The translations under genes were made by a program, and so were the position numbers. Shown here piece by piece: positions 1-8,222 of a DNA stretch of 64,000 nt. A model generated the notes under the pieces. The model was not told the origin of the DNA. It worked only from the letters and a program-made list of their open reading frames with translations, and made no database searches. Positions within the stretch are counted from its first letter, which is position 1; each line of letters starts with the position of its first letter. Origin of the DNA: Streptomyces sp. WM6386. Lineage in GTDB: Bacteria; Actinomycetota; Actinomycetes; Streptomycetales; Streptomycetaceae. The stretch is from assembly GCF_000972385.1 (NCBI RefSeq), contig NZ_JXTE01000003.1, positions 124,001-188,000 on the forward strand, read 5' to 3'.

Positions 1-586
1 GCCGGACATCCGGGTAGCGCTTGGCGACCGTGGCGGCGAGGGCGGCGTAGTCCTTGAAGTGCGCGGGCTCCGGCGCGGTCTCCAGCGAGGCCTGGCTCCA
101 GTCGGTCTTGCCGACGCCGGACTCGCCGCCCTTCATCCAGTCCGGGGCGCAGCACAGCGTGACGACCGGGGTGGAGCCGGAGGCGCGGATGAAGTCGATC
201 CGGCGGTCCATGTCCTCGAAGTCGTAACGCCCCCTGACCGGCTCGGGGTTGTCGGCGCCCCAGCCCATGATGTGCTGGTTCTGCGGCAGCCCGCCGAGGT
301 CCGCGAGCCGCCCCTCGACCCGCTCGATCGCGGTGGCGGCGCCCTCGTCGGCGCTGAACTGGGTGTGGGTGAAGCCCCAGCCCACCTCAGGGGTCTCCGC
401 GTCCGGCGTGCTGGTGGGAGTGCCGTGTGCCTTGCTGCCGTTGCGTGTGGTGCCGTCGGTGCTCGCGCCGTTCCCGGGAAGCGTGTTGAGGAGGGTCACG
501 GCCAGGGCCAGCGCCGCCGCACCCACTCCGAGCAGTGCGGTGAGCCGCCACCGCCGTGCCCCCGAATTCCACCCATGACGTCCCAT
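1..586 (-). CDS. Secreted glycosyl hydrolase-like protein, C-terminus outside window
   Basis: The first 195 residues are visible; the gene runs off the left edge. An arginine-rich start (MGRHGWNSGARRWR) is followed by a hydrophobic stretch at residues 14-30, so this is a signal peptide or anchor, then a Thr/Ser-rich linker to about residue 60. The following segment (GWGFTHTQFSADEG, YDFEDMDRRIDFIRASGSTP, CCAPDWMKGG) has the look of the first strands of a TIM-barrel glycosidase of the GH39/cellulase type, where the DW-x-R-x-D-F segment precedes the acid/base region. The catalytic acids are not in the window, so the exact family is unsure. ATG at 586 is chosen because it precedes the signal sequence; no strong ribosome site is visible. 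Confidence 0.7.
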   Translation of the reverse strand, partial: MGRHGWNSGARRWRLTALLGVGAAALALAVTLLNTLPGNGASTDGTTRNGSKAHGTPTSTPDAETPEVGWGFTHTQFSADEGAATAIERVEGRLADLGGLPQNQHIMGWGADNPEPVRGRYDFEDMDRRIDFIRASGSTPVVTLCCAPDWMKGGESGVGKTDWSQASLETAPEPAHFKDYAALAATVAKRYPDVR

Positions 587-743
587 CAAGGGCAACAGTA
601 ATCGGGGGGCCACAGCTACGGCAGAGCTTTGAGATGCACAGCTCTGTAACAGGACGAGGCCCCGCAAACGGTCTCACCCGACACACCGGACGCAACGCGG
701 AAACCGGATGCATGCGACGCCCCCGTGCCGGATCATGGCGGGC

Positions 744-1838
744 ATGTCTGCCAACCCGCACGACGCTCTGCCGATCCGGCTCAACGTCGACGACAGCGAC
801 TCGCCGTCCGACGTCGTCGACGCGCTGTTCCTCGGCCGCTTCGCGACGGGCGAGCAGCCGTACTCGCACGCGGCGAACATCGACCGCGTACGGTCCGGGG
901 CGACCTTGCTCCCGGACAACGCCCGGGTGCTGCGCATCGCCCGCGACGACGACCGCAGCGCGACCCTGGCGGAGGGCGACGGCTGGACCCTGCTGGTCTC
1001 CCGCTGGAACCGCGGCGCGGACGTCACCGTCACGGCGACCAGCGCCGAGCTCGCGCAGAAGGTCCTCGACCAGGCCACCGAGGGCGCGTCGGACGAGCCC
1101 GAGCCCCAGCCCGAGAACGTGAACATGGGCTTCTGGTACTACTCACCGCGCCGCGGCCCGCACCGCACGACCCGGCAGATCGCGGCCGGCACCTGGGACG
1201 AGGTGCGGGAGAACTACACGGCGCCGGTCGCCGAGGCGATGCACAGCCTCATGGGCACGACCCCGGAGGGCATCGCCGGCCGGCTGCTCCTGCTGCACGG
1301 TCCGCCGGGCACCGGCAAGACGTCGGCGCTGCGGACCCTGGCCCGGTCCTGGCGGGACTGGTGCCAGGTGGACTGCGTACTGGACCCCGAGCGGCTCTTC
1401 ACCGACGTCGGCTATCTGATGGACATCGCGATCGGCGAGGACGACTCGACGGGCAAGGGCCGCTGGCGGCTGCTGCTCCTGGAGGACTGCGACGAACTGA
1501 TCCGCGGCGAGGCCAAGCACACGGCGGGCCAGGCCCTGTCACGGCTGCTGAACCTGACCGACGGCCTGCTGGGCCAGGGCCGCAACGTCCTGGTCGGTGT
1601 CACCACCAACGAGGACCTGGAGCGTCTGCACCCGGCCGTCGTCCGCCCCGGCCGCTGTCTGGCCCGCATCGAGGTGGGCCGGCTGACCCGCCGGGAGGCC
1701 GTGGACTGGCTGGGCTCGGAGGAGGGGGTGGGCCGCGAGGGAGCCACCCTGGCGGAGCTGTACGCGCTGCGCCGGGGCACGTCCCCGACGGCACTGCCGG
1801 AGCCGCGCGAGGGGGCGGACGCGGGGCTGTATCTCTAG
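744..1838 (+). CDS. AAA-family ATPase with DUF5925-like N-terminus
   Basis: This 364-residue protein has a Walker A motif (GPPGTGKTS, near residue 186), a Walker B motif (LLLLEDCDE, near 241), a sensor-1-like stretch (LVGVTTNEDLERL) and an arginine-finger region (HPAVVRPGRC), which is the order of a single classical AAA module. The first 140 residues lack a recognisable enzyme domain and resemble the actinobacterial DUF5925 N-terminus. AAA proteins of this type remodel protein complexes using ATP; the partner here is unknown. ATG 744 is preferred over in-frame ATGs at 735 and 708 because the upstream residues look non-conserved, but the choice is not firm. It ends 20 bases before the DUF72 gene on the same strand. 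Confidence 0.85.
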   Translation: MSANPHDALPIRLNVDDSDSPSDVVDALFLGRFATGEQPYSHAANIDRVRSGATLLPDNARVLRIARDDDRSATLAEGDGWTLLVSRWNRGADVTVTATSAELAQKVLDQATEGASDEPEPQPENVNMGFWYYSPRRGPHRTTRQIAAGTWDEVRENYTAPVAEAMHSLMGTTPEGIAGRLLLLHGPPGTGKTSALRTLARSWRDWCQVDCVLDPERLFTDVGYLMDIAIGEDDSTGKGRWRLLLLEDCDELIRGEAKHTAGQALSRLLNLTDGLLGQGRNVLVGVTTNEDLERLHPAVVRPGRCLARIEVGRLTRREAVDWLGSEEGVGREGATLAELYALRRGTSPTALPEPREGADAGLYL

Positions 1839-1857
1839 CCGGTGCTTTGATGGATGT

Positions 1858-2583
1858 ATGACCTGGTTCGTCGGCACGTCCGGATGGCAGTACAAGGACT
1901 GGCGGGGCGTTCTCTATCCGGCCGGCTGTCCGATGCGGCTCTGGCTGGAGGAGTACGCGACGCGCTTCCCGACGGTCGAGATCAACAACGCCTTCTACCG
2001 GTTGCCGTCGCGGGAGAACTTCGCGGACTGGCGGAAGCGGGTCCCGGGGGACTTCGTGGTCGCGGTCAAGGCGAGCCGCTATCTGACCCACATCAAGCGG
2101 CTGAAGGAACCCCGGGAGCCGGTCGGCCGGCTGCTGGCACACGCGGAGGGCCTGGGCCCGCGTCTGGGGCCGGTGCTCCTCCAGCTCCCACCGACGCTGA
2201 AGGCCGACGCGGAGTTGCTGGACGCGTGCCTGTCCTGCTTCCCGTCCGGCGTCCGGGTCGCGGTCGAGCCACGGCACGAGTCGTGGTGGACGCCGCAGGT
2301 GCGCGAGGTCCTGGAGTCCCGCGGCGCGGCCCTGTGCTGGGCGGACGTCCGCGCCCGCCCGGTGACCCCGCTGTGGCGCACGACGGACTGGGGCTACGTC
2401 CGTTTCCACGAGGGGCGGGCGCGGGAGTGGCCGCGGTACGGCGGGCGGTCGCTGGAGACCTGGGCGGGCCGGATCGGGGACACCTGGGCCGCGGACGAGG
2501 ACGTGTACGCGTACTTCAACAACGACCCGAACGGGGCGGCGGTGCGGGACGCGACGGCGTTCACCGGGCTCCTCGGCCGCTGA
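1858..2583 (+). CDS. DUF72 domain-containing protein (first copy)
   Basis: This 241-residue protein begins with the DUF72 hallmark (TWFVGTSGWQYKDWRG), followed by FPTVEINNAFYRLPS, FVVAVKASRYLTHIKRL and the C-terminal VYAYFNNDPNGAA. DUF72 proteins are TIM-barrel fold proteins of unsettled function, related to YecE of E. coli. Length is normal for the family. A second, longer and divergent DUF72 gene lies at 54847-55776. It closely follows the AAA gene and converges on the GntR gene. ATG 1858 starts exactly at the conserved N-terminus. Confidence 0.92.
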   Translation: MTWFVGTSGWQYKDWRGVLYPAGCPMRLWLEEYATRFPTVEINNAFYRLPSRENFADWRKRVPGDFVVAVKASRYLTHIKRLKEPREPVGRLLAHAEGLGPRLGPVLLQLPPTLKADAELLDACLSCFPSGVRVAVEPRHESWWTPQVREVLESRGAALCWADVRARPVTPLWRTTDWGYVRFHEGRAREWPRYGGRSLETWAGRIGDTWAADEDVYAYFNNDPNGAAVRDATAFTGLLGR

Positions 2584-2619
2584 CCCACGCGGTGGCCACG
2601 GCGCGGTGCCGAACCCCGC

Positions 2620-2991
2620 TCAGCCCGTCCCGTAGGCCGCCCGCACCGCGTCGCTCACGGCGGCCAGTGCCGCGTCCTCGGCCACTCCCAGCCGCCGGGC
2701 CCGCTCCACGTAGGCCTGGGCCGCAGACGCCAGCTCCCGCTCCGCGGCCGCGCCCGCCGCGGCGACGAACGTGCCGTTGCGGCCCCGCGTCTCGATCACC
2801 CCGTCGGTCTCCAGCGCCCGGTACGCCTTGGCCACCGTGTTCGGCGCCAGGCCCAGCGACTCGGCCAGCCCGCGCACGGTCGGCAGCCGGTAGCCGACCG
2901 GCAGCGCCCCCGTCCGCGCCTGTTCGGAGATCTGCGCCCGCACCTGCTCGTACGACGGCGCGCTGTCGTCGATGTCGATCTTCAAGGTCAC
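2620..2991 (-). CDS. GntR-family transcriptional regulator (short, YtrA-like)
   Basis: This 123-residue protein has a GntR winged helix: YEQVRAQISEQARTG, then LPTVRGLAESLGLAPNTVAK (recognition helix near residues 35-55) and GVIETRGRNGTFV. Only about 50 residues follow, too few for a FadR or HutC effector domain, which suits the small YtrA-type regulators. The GTG at 2991 is chosen because the conserved region starts a few residues later. The gene diverges from a GNAT acetyltransferase with 72 bases between starts, so it may control that gene. No operator is obvious. Confidence 0.88.
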   Translation of the reverse strand: MTLKIDIDDSAPSYEQVRAQISEQARTGALPVGYRLPTVRGLAESLGLAPNTVAKAYRALETDGVIETRGRNGTFVAAAGAAAERELASAAQAYVERARRLGVAEDAALAAVSDAVRAAYGTG

Positions 2992-3063
2992 GGGCCGATT
3001 GTCCCGCACCCCTCGGAAAATTGAGAGGCGGCCGCGTCTGTCTCCCCCGTAGCGTCCGATCAC

Positions 3064-3993
3064 ATGACTGTGACCGTGCGCGCCCTCCGCCCCGGCGTCC
3101 GGAGCGACTTCGAGGCCTTCGTCCGCGTCCGCGACGCCGCCCTGCCCTTCGTGATGTTCACCCCGCACTCGCTCGCCTACGACGTCGCCCAGACGCACCC
3201 CGACGCCCATTACCGCCCGCTCCTCGCGGAGCAGGACGGCGAGGCGATCGGCACGGCCCAGGTCGGCCTCGTGCACGACAGCCCGGAGCCGGGACAGGGC
3301 TACGTCAACGTGTACGTGCACCCGGAGCGCGTCCGGCACGGCGCCGGCACGCTGCTGGTGCGCACCGCCGAGGAGTACCTCGCGGGGCTCGGCGCGACGA
3401 AGCTGTTCGCCTGGGCCCTGGACGAGCCGGGCAACCGCGCCTTCGCCGAGCGCCGCGGTTACCGGGCGAGCCGCTCCGCGCACTTCTTCCGTCTGGACCT
3501 CGCGAACGGCACCCTGCCCCCGCTCCGGACCCCGCCGCCCGGTGTCGAGCTGCGTACGGGCGCCGACTTCGCGGACGATCCGCGCCCGCTGTTCGAGCTG
3601 GACTCGGCGACGCTGGCCGACGAGCCGAGCGATGTCGACTACGAGTTCACGGACTACGAGGCCTGGCTCAAGGAGACCTGGCACCAGCCGCTGATGAGCC
3701 CCGAGCTGACCACGGTCGCCGTGGTCGACGGTCGTCCCGCCGCCTTCAGCCTGGCCCGCACCGACGGCTCCACCCGCTACGGCACCGCCATGACCGGCAC
3801 GGCCCGCGCCCACCGCGGCAGGGGCCTGGCCAAGCTCGCCAAGAACGACTCCCTGCACCGCGCCCGCGCCGCGGGGTTCACCCACGCGTTCACCGGCAAC
3901 GACGCCGGGAACGGCCCCATGATCGCCATCAACACATGGTTCGGATACGAGATCTGCGCCACGGAGGTTCGGTATGTCCGCGAACTCGGCTGA
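3064..3993 (+). CDS. Two-domain GNAT N-acetyltransferase
   Basis: This 309-residue protein contains two GNAT halves. The N-terminal half has VNVYVHPERVRHGAGTLLV (acetyl-CoA binding segment near residues 80-100) and WALDEPGNRAFAERRGY. The C-terminal half has TAMTGTARAHRGRGLAKLAK (near residues 240-260) and NDAGNGPMIAINTWFGYE. The tandem arrangement matches mycothiol-synthase-like or unknown-substrate GNAT proteins of actinomycetes. It is divergent from the GntR gene, and its 3' end overlaps the DUF402 gene by 20 bases, which suggests translational coupling. The substrate cannot be read from sequence. Confidence 0.9.
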   Translation: MTVTVRALRPGVRSDFEAFVRVRDAALPFVMFTPHSLAYDVAQTHPDAHYRPLLAEQDGEAIGTAQVGLVHDSPEPGQGYVNVYVHPERVRHGAGTLLVRTAEEYLAGLGATKLFAWALDEPGNRAFAERRGYRASRSAHFFRLDLANGTLPPLRTPPPGVELRTGADFADDPRPLFELDSATLADEPSDVDYEFTDYEAWLKETWHQPLMSPELTTVAVVDGRPAAFSLARTDGSTRYGTAMTGTARAHRGRGLAKLAKNDSLHRARAAGFTHAFTGNDAGNGPMIAINTWFGYEICATEVRYVRELG

Positions 3994-4477
3994 GACGACA
4001 GAGCGGTTGGACGTGGTGCTGGTCAAGGCAGGCCGCACGAAGATCCGTTACCCGGCCGAGCTGGTCGGCGACGACGGCAACCACGTCACGGTCCGCGCCG
4101 CCTGGGCCGGCGAGGGCGTCCGTGACTTCGGCTTCGTCCGCTTCGAGCCCGGGGACGTCTTCACGGAGCACTACTGGCGGGACCGCTGGTACGCGGTGAA
4201 GGAGGTCCGCGCCGGCGACGGCACGCTCAAGGGCTGGTACTGCGACATCACCCGCCCCGCCGTGCGCTCCGGTGCCGAACTCGTCGTGGAGGATCTCGAC
4301 CTGGACCTGTGGCGCTCCGCGGACGGGGCGGACGTACTGCGCCTGGACGAGGACGAGTTCGCCGAGAGCGGTCTGGCGGAGTCGGATCCCGAGGCGGCGG
4401 GCGCCGCCATGACGGCTCTGGACGAGCTGGAGGCGTTCGCCTCCGTCGACGGCGGCCTGGAGTCGCTGCTGGCCTGA
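3974..4477 (+). CDS. DUF402-like protein
   Basis: This 167-residue protein starts inside the end of the GNAT gene with a good ribosome site (GGAGG at 3962-3966). The core (FVRFEPGDVFTEHYWRDRWY, VRAGDGTLKGWYCDITRP, LVVEDLDLDLW, then DEDEF) matches DUF402, a beta-barrel fold that includes the FomD nucleotide-diphosphatase. The paired acidic residues of DUF402 (DLDLDLW and LDEDEF) that bind metal are present, so a nucleotide or phosphate hydrolase activity is plausible but not shown. The C-terminal 40 residues are acidic and helical. Confidence 0.82.
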   Translation: MSANSAETTERLDVVLVKAGRTKIRYPAELVGDDGNHVTVRAAWAGEGVRDFGFVRFEPGDVFTEHYWRDRWYAVKEVRAGDGTLKGWYCDITRPAVRSGAELVVEDLDLDLWRSADGADVLRLDEDEFAESGLAESDPEAAGAAMTALDELEAFASVDGGLESLLA

Positions 4478-4573
4478 GCGCTCCGCCGGAGGGGCCGCGA
4501 CGCGTCGTCGGCGTCTGCGGCTCCGCGCCCCTTCGGACCGCTGTCGAGCCGTGGCGGACTTCACCGACCTGCC

Positions 4574-5188
4574 TCAGACGGCCGCCACCACCGCGTACCG
4601 CTCGTCGTCCACCGCTCTCCCCCACAGCACCGCGTCGCCGGACAGCCGCTCCACCCGCACCTGTCCGGCGACGGGCTCCAGGAGGGCGGTGAGGCGCTCG
4701 GCGGGTATGCCCACCGGGGCGACCGCACCCCAGACGCCCTCGATCAGCACCAGCCGGCCTCCCGGCCGCAGCAGCTCGCGCCAGTGGCGCAGGGCGCGGC
4801 CGGGGTCCGGGAGCGCCCACAGCACATGCCGTACGAGGACGACGTCGAAGCGCTGCTCCCCCACCGGCGGCATCGCAGCGTCACCGACCAGGAACGCCGC
4901 GTCACGTCCGGCGAGCTTGGCGCGGGCGAGGTCCACCATCGCCGGGGAGCTGTCCACGCCGGTGACGTGGTGTCCCTGCTCGGCCGCGAGGAGCGACAGA
5001 CTGCCGGTGCCGCAGCCCAGGTCGAGGATGTCGCAGGCGCGGTGGGGCAGCCAGGAACGCAGCCGGTCGGCCCAGGCGGCGCGCACCTCGGGGTCGCGCA
5101 GACCGTGGTCCGGCTCGTTGTCGAAAGAAGCGGCTTCCGCGTCCCAATCCATGCCCGCGTCGGCGCCGAATTCCCTGTGATTCGCCAT
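4574..5188 (-). CDS. Class I SAM-dependent methyltransferase
   Basis: This 204-residue protein carries the class I methyltransferase motif I (ILDLGCGTGSLSLLAAEQGH), an acidic post-II residue (VTGVDSSPAMVDLAR), motif II (FDVVLVRHVLW) and the LLRPGGRLVLIEG motif III. The substrate is unknown. ATG 5188 (MANHREFG) is chosen over an upstream in-frame start at 5218 because the region before it is not conserved in character. It points away from the short gene at 5362 and shares the intergenic region 5189-5361 with it. Confidence 0.9.
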   Translation of the reverse strand: MANHREFGADAGMDWDAEAASFDNEPDHGLRDPEVRAAWADRLRSWLPHRACDILDLGCGTGSLSLLAAEQGHHVTGVDSSPAMVDLARAKLAGRDAAFLVGDAAMPPVGEQRFDVVLVRHVLWALPDPGRALRHWRELLRPGGRLVLIEGVWGAVAPVGIPAERLTALLEPVAGQVRVERLSGDAVLWGRAVDDERYAVVAAV

Positions 5189-5361
5189 GGTCCACAGCGT
5201 GCCACCCGGCACTGACAATCAGACGGCGGTGGAACACCACTCGAAAGCCAGTCGAAATCGTGATGGTCGCCACTGACAGATTCGCTCCGATGAGTAACTC
5301 TCCCCAAAAGGGTCTACCTCCGCGAGAACGCGGAACACGGTAGGCACTGAAGGAGGCAGCC

Positions 5362-5496
5362 ATGCGCCGCGTAACCGTGCAGAAGCCCCTGAAGAAGTCG
5401 GACACCCGTCGGATCCGCGAGGAGGCCGACGAGAGCTCCGCCGGACGCCCCGAGGTGCGAAAGGACATCGCGCGCACCTGGTGGCCGGACGGCTGA
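5362..5496 (+). CDS. Small basic 44-residue protein
   Basis: A short frame starts with ATG 5362 behind a textbook ribosome site (AAGGAGG at 5350-5356). It encodes 44 residues beginning MRRVTVQKPLKKSDTRRIRE and ending RTWWPDG. It is highly charged, has no signal peptide or membrane segment, and ends in a Trp-Trp pair. I do not recognise a named family, although similar short proteins are common in Streptomyces annotation. The strong ribosome site and biased third codon positions argue that it is a real gene. Confidence 0.72.
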   Translation: MRRVTVQKPLKKSDTRRIREEADESSAGRPEVRKDIARTWWPDG

Positions 5497-5525
5497 CGCC
5501 GGCATGACCCGGCGCATGAGACGCG

Positions 5526-5975
5526 TCAGTCCAGTCGCTTGCGGTAGTGGACGCGGTCATAGGGCCCGTCCACTCTCCGTTCCACGACCTCGTATCCGTA
5601 CTTCGGATAGATCTCCTGGTTCTCCCACATCATCGCGTTCGTGTAGAGCCTGACCTCGGGCAGACCCAGCGCACGCGCGTGTGCGTCCAGGAACCGCAAC
5701 AGCCGTCCCCCGACGCCCTTGCCGTGGGCGTCGGGGTGGACGGCGATGCTGTCGAGGTGCAGATGATCCGCGTACTCCTCGACGACCACCAGCCCGACCA
5801 CGGGCTCCCCCGTCACGAACACCCGCCCTGCGGCCACGTTCGCCGCGTGATCCGCCTCCATGGGCTGCGGCACCACCCCGATGCGCTCGATGTAATGGCG
5901 ATACGCCGCATCGGTCACGCTCTTCACGGCCGCCACGTCGGCGGCGACGGCCTGCCGGATGTCCTCGTCGGTCAT
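5526..5975 (-). CDS. GNAT N-acetyltransferase
   Basis: This 149-residue single-domain GNAT has LHLDSIAVHPDAHGKGVGGRLL as motif A (Q/RxxGxG/A, near residues 90-110) and the C-terminal LYTNAMMWENQEIYPKYGYE typical of RimI-like and toxin-resistance GNATs. The substrate is not predictable. ATG 5975 gives the standard family length. It converges with the small gene at 5362-5496 and diverges from the LPMO gene. Confidence 0.9.
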   Translation of the reverse strand: MTDEDIRQAVAADVAAVKSVTDAAYRHYIERIGVVPQPMEADHAANVAAGRVFVTGEPVVGLVVVEEYADHLHLDSIAVHPDAHGKGVGGRLLRFLDAHARALGLPEVRLYTNAMMWENQEIYPKYGYEVVERRVDGPYDRVHYRKRLD

Positions 5976-6064
5976 GCCGCGACGGTACCTACCTGATCGC
6001 AGTCTGAGCACTCCCTTAACGGCACCATAAGGATCTCCGTCAGCCGCTCCCAGCAGGCGATTTC

Positions 6065-6118
6065 GCGGTTTCTTGGGGCTAGCTTGCTGATCGCCCCCAC
6101 GGGATCCCCAAGAACCGC
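6065..6118. repeat. Large inverted repeat just upstream of the LPMO ribosome site
   Basis: The arm gcggtttcttgggg (6065-6078) pairs with ccccaagaaccgc (6106-6118) over 13 base pairs with one bulged T, around a 27-base loop. The right arm ends three bases before the GAGGAG ribosome site of the LPMO gene (6122-6127). It could be an operator for a dimeric regulator or, if transcribed, a leader hairpin controlling LPMO translation. Confidence 0.6.
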
Positions 6119-6134
6119 TGCGAGGAGTTCTCCC

Positions 6135-7118
6135 ATGCCTGCACGCCGTAAGGTCGCCGTCGCCGCCGCCCTCGGCCTGACCCCGCTCGCCCTCACCTCG
6201 CTGGCCGCCGCGCCCGCGTCGGCGCACGGCACGCTGGGTGACCCGGTCAGCCGGGTCGCGCAGTGCTACGCGGAAGGTCCCGAGAGCCCGAAGTCCACCG
6301 CGTGCAGCGCGGCGGTCGCGGCCGGCGGCACGCAGGCGCTCTACGACTGGAACGGCGTCCGCATAGGCGACGCGAACGGACAGCACCGGTCGCTGATCCC
6401 GGACGGCAAGCTGTGCAGCGCGAACAGCGACGAGTTCAAGGGCCTCGACCTGACCCGCGCGGACTGGCCGACGACGAGCGTGAGCAGTGGCTCGTACACC
6501 TTCAAGTACCGCGTCACCGCCCCGCACAAGGGCACCTTCAAGGTGTACCTCACCAAGGAGGGCTACGACCCGACGCAGCCGCTGGCCTGGGACGACCTGG
6601 ACCTGGACAACCCGGTGGCGACGGCCGCCGACCCGACCGCGACGAACGGCTACTACACGTTCTCCGGCACCCTCCCGAAGCGTTCCGGCGCGCAGCTGCT
6701 GTATGGGATCTGGCAGCGCTCGGACAGCCCGGAGGCGTTCTACTCCTGCTCCGATGTCACCTTCGGTGGCAGTGGTGGTCCGACGAGCGGCGCGTCCCCG
6801 GCCCCGAGCGCGTCCGCCCCTTCCGAGGAGCAGATCGAGGAGGGCGAGGACGAGTCGACGGTGGAGCACCACGGCCACGGCGACCAGGACGCCGACACCT
6901 CGGCGGAGACGGCCGCGACGGAGTCGGAGACGGCCGCCGCCGTGCCCGCGAACGAGGTGAAGGCGGCCGGTGCCACGGAGGACCTCGCCGAGACCGGTGG
7001 CGACAGCAGCACGGCGTATGTCGCCATGGGCGGCGCGGCCGTCCTCGCGATGGGTGCGGCGATCCTCTTCGGGTCGGTCCGCCGGCGCGCGATGAGCGGT
7101 GGTCGGCAAGGCCGCTGA
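6135..7118 (+). CDS. AA10 lytic polysaccharide monooxygenase with sortase anchor
   Basis: This 327-residue protein oxidatively cleaves chitin or cellulose at the cell surface. A signal peptide ends in ASA, leaving the mature N-terminal histidine (HGTLGDPVSR) that forms half of the copper histidine brace; the second brace histidine is in TAPHKGTFKVYLTK. The AA10 cysteines and the C-terminal FYSCSDVTF strand are present. After about 190 mature residues comes an acidic Ser/Glu/Thr linker, then LAETG, a hydrophobic helix (VAMGGAAVLAMGAAILFG) and an arginine-rich tail. LAxTG is the class E sortase signal of Streptomyces, so the enzyme is probably attached to the wall. GAGGAG at 6122-6127 supports ATG 6135. 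Confidence 0.93.
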   Translation: MPARRKVAVAAALGLTPLALTSLAAAPASAHGTLGDPVSRVAQCYAEGPESPKSTACSAAVAAGGTQALYDWNGVRIGDANGQHRSLIPDGKLCSANSDEFKGLDLTRADWPTTSVSSGSYTFKYRVTAPHKGTFKVYLTKEGYDPTQPLAWDDLDLDNPVATAADPTATNGYYTFSGTLPKRSGAQLLYGIWQRSDSPEAFYSCSDVTFGGSGGPTSGASPAPSASAPSEEQIEEGEDESTVEHHGHGDQDADTSAETAATESETAAAVPANEVKAAGATEDLAETGGDSSTAYVAMGGAAVLAMGAAILFGSVRRRAMSGGRQGR

Positions 7119-7134
7119 GACCACCACGGGGGGC

Positions 7135-7169
7135 GGGGGCTGTCCGGCGGCTCAGGCCGGACAGCCCCC
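7135..7169. terminator. Bidirectional terminator between LPMO and lipase
   Basis: A perfect 14-bp stem (gggggctgtccggc, 7135-7148, with its complement 7156-7169) and a 7-base loop sit between the convergent stops of the LPMO (7118) and the lipase (7179). Confidence 0.88.
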
Positions 7170-7178
7170 GGTCATGCC

Positions 7179-8039
7179 TTATCCGAGGACCGACGCACAG
7201 GTGGTCGGGGTGGCGTGCGCGGGGTCGAGCGCGTTGGTGACCTCGTGGAAGGCGATCAGGTCGAGCAGTCCGATCGCCGCGTGTTCGGAGAGGTCGAGCG
7301 GGCACAGGTCCTGGATCACCACGTTGTTGACGCCGGATCCGCTGAGGAACTGGCTCCGGTACGGCGTGACCACCTCGTCGTACTTGGTGGCGAGGACCGT
7401 GTACTTCACGCCGGGGACGGTGTCGCCGCCCTCGTTGAGTTTGGTGAGGAAGGGCGATCCGGCGACCTGGTCGGCGAGGGCCGGGGTGTTCTGCGAGAGC
7501 AGGTCGCCGGCTCCGGGGAAGTAGTCCAGCAAGTGGGTGAAGCCGCTCAGTGTGGTGCCGTGGTTGCTGGGCGCGATGCCGACGAGGGCGTCCACCTTCG
7601 CGGCTCCGCCGAGGAACTTGAGGTAGTAGCGGGGCATCATGCCGCCCTGCGAGTGGCCGACGAGGTCGGTCTCGGTGGCGCCGGTCGAGCCGAGCACCTT
7701 GTCGACGAAGGTGGACAGCTGCTCGGCCGACTTGTCGATGGGGCCGAGTCCGTAGAAGACGGGGACTCCGGGCAGTTGGCCGTAGTCGAAGGAGTAGACG
7801 CAGTACCCGCGGGTCTTCAGGTACGGCGCGAGACCCAGCCAGTTGTCGACGGAGTTGGCGAAGGTGCCGTGCACGAGGACGACGGGGTGGGGATGGGCGG
7901 CGGACGGCTTGCAGGAGAAGTCGTTCCAGCCTCTGCTGGGTGCGTCGGTCGCGTGAGCGGTGGCGGCGGGGGCGATGGCGACCGCGGCGGTGAGCAGCAG
8001 TGCGGTCAGGGGTCTGAGCAGGCGTTTCCAGGGCAGCAT
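7179..8039 (-). CDS. Secreted triacylglycerol lipase/esterase, alpha/beta hydrolase
   Basis: This 286-residue protein has a typical Sec signal peptide (about residues 1-30, ending AHA). The mature part shows the oxyanion segment PVVLVHGTFANSVDNW, the nucleophile elbow GHSQGG, an Asp region (LATKYDEVVTPY) and a late histidine (LSEHAAIGLLD), the order of class 2 (EstA/LipA-like) secreted lipases. Four cysteines could form two disulfides. It would hydrolyse extracellular acyl esters. It shares a terminator with the LPMO. About 180 bases of fairly AT-rich DNA upstream (8040-8222) probably hold its promoter and the end of the MarR gene. Confidence 0.92.
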   Translation of the reverse strand: MLPWKRLLRPLTALLLTAAVAIAPAATAHATDAPSRGWNDFSCKPSAAHPHPVVLVHGTFANSVDNWLGLAPYLKTRGYCVYSFDYGQLPGVPVFYGLGPIDKSAEQLSTFVDKVLGSTGATETDLVGHSQGGMMPRYYLKFLGGAAKVDALVGIAPSNHGTTLSGFTHLLDYFPGAGDLLSQNTPALADQVAGSPFLTKLNEGGDTVPGVKYTVLATKYDEVVTPYRSQFLSGSGVNNVVIQDLCPLDLSEHAAIGLLDLIAFHEVTNALDPAHATPTTCASVLG

Positions 8040-8222
8040 CGGGTGATCTCCTTGCGGCTCAAGGGAGTTGCGACGGCCTTACGCCCTGTGATCCGGATCA
8101 CGAGGATGCTGTTCACTCGTCAAGTTACGAATGGGTAGTGCACTTGTGAAGTTACGCGTCAGTAAAAACTTCCAGTGCTAATCGAAGACGAGTGCCGCTC
8201 AAGTGCATTCACTGATGAACCA

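Noticed and set aside
2992..4038. Long N-terminal extension of the GntR gene
   Set aside because: It would run antisense through the GNAT gene; the GntR fold starts at GTG 2991.
8139..8207. TGCACTTG/CAAGTGCA inverted repeat upstream of the lipase
   Set aside because: Only 8 bp with a 53-base spacer; this could arise by chance.
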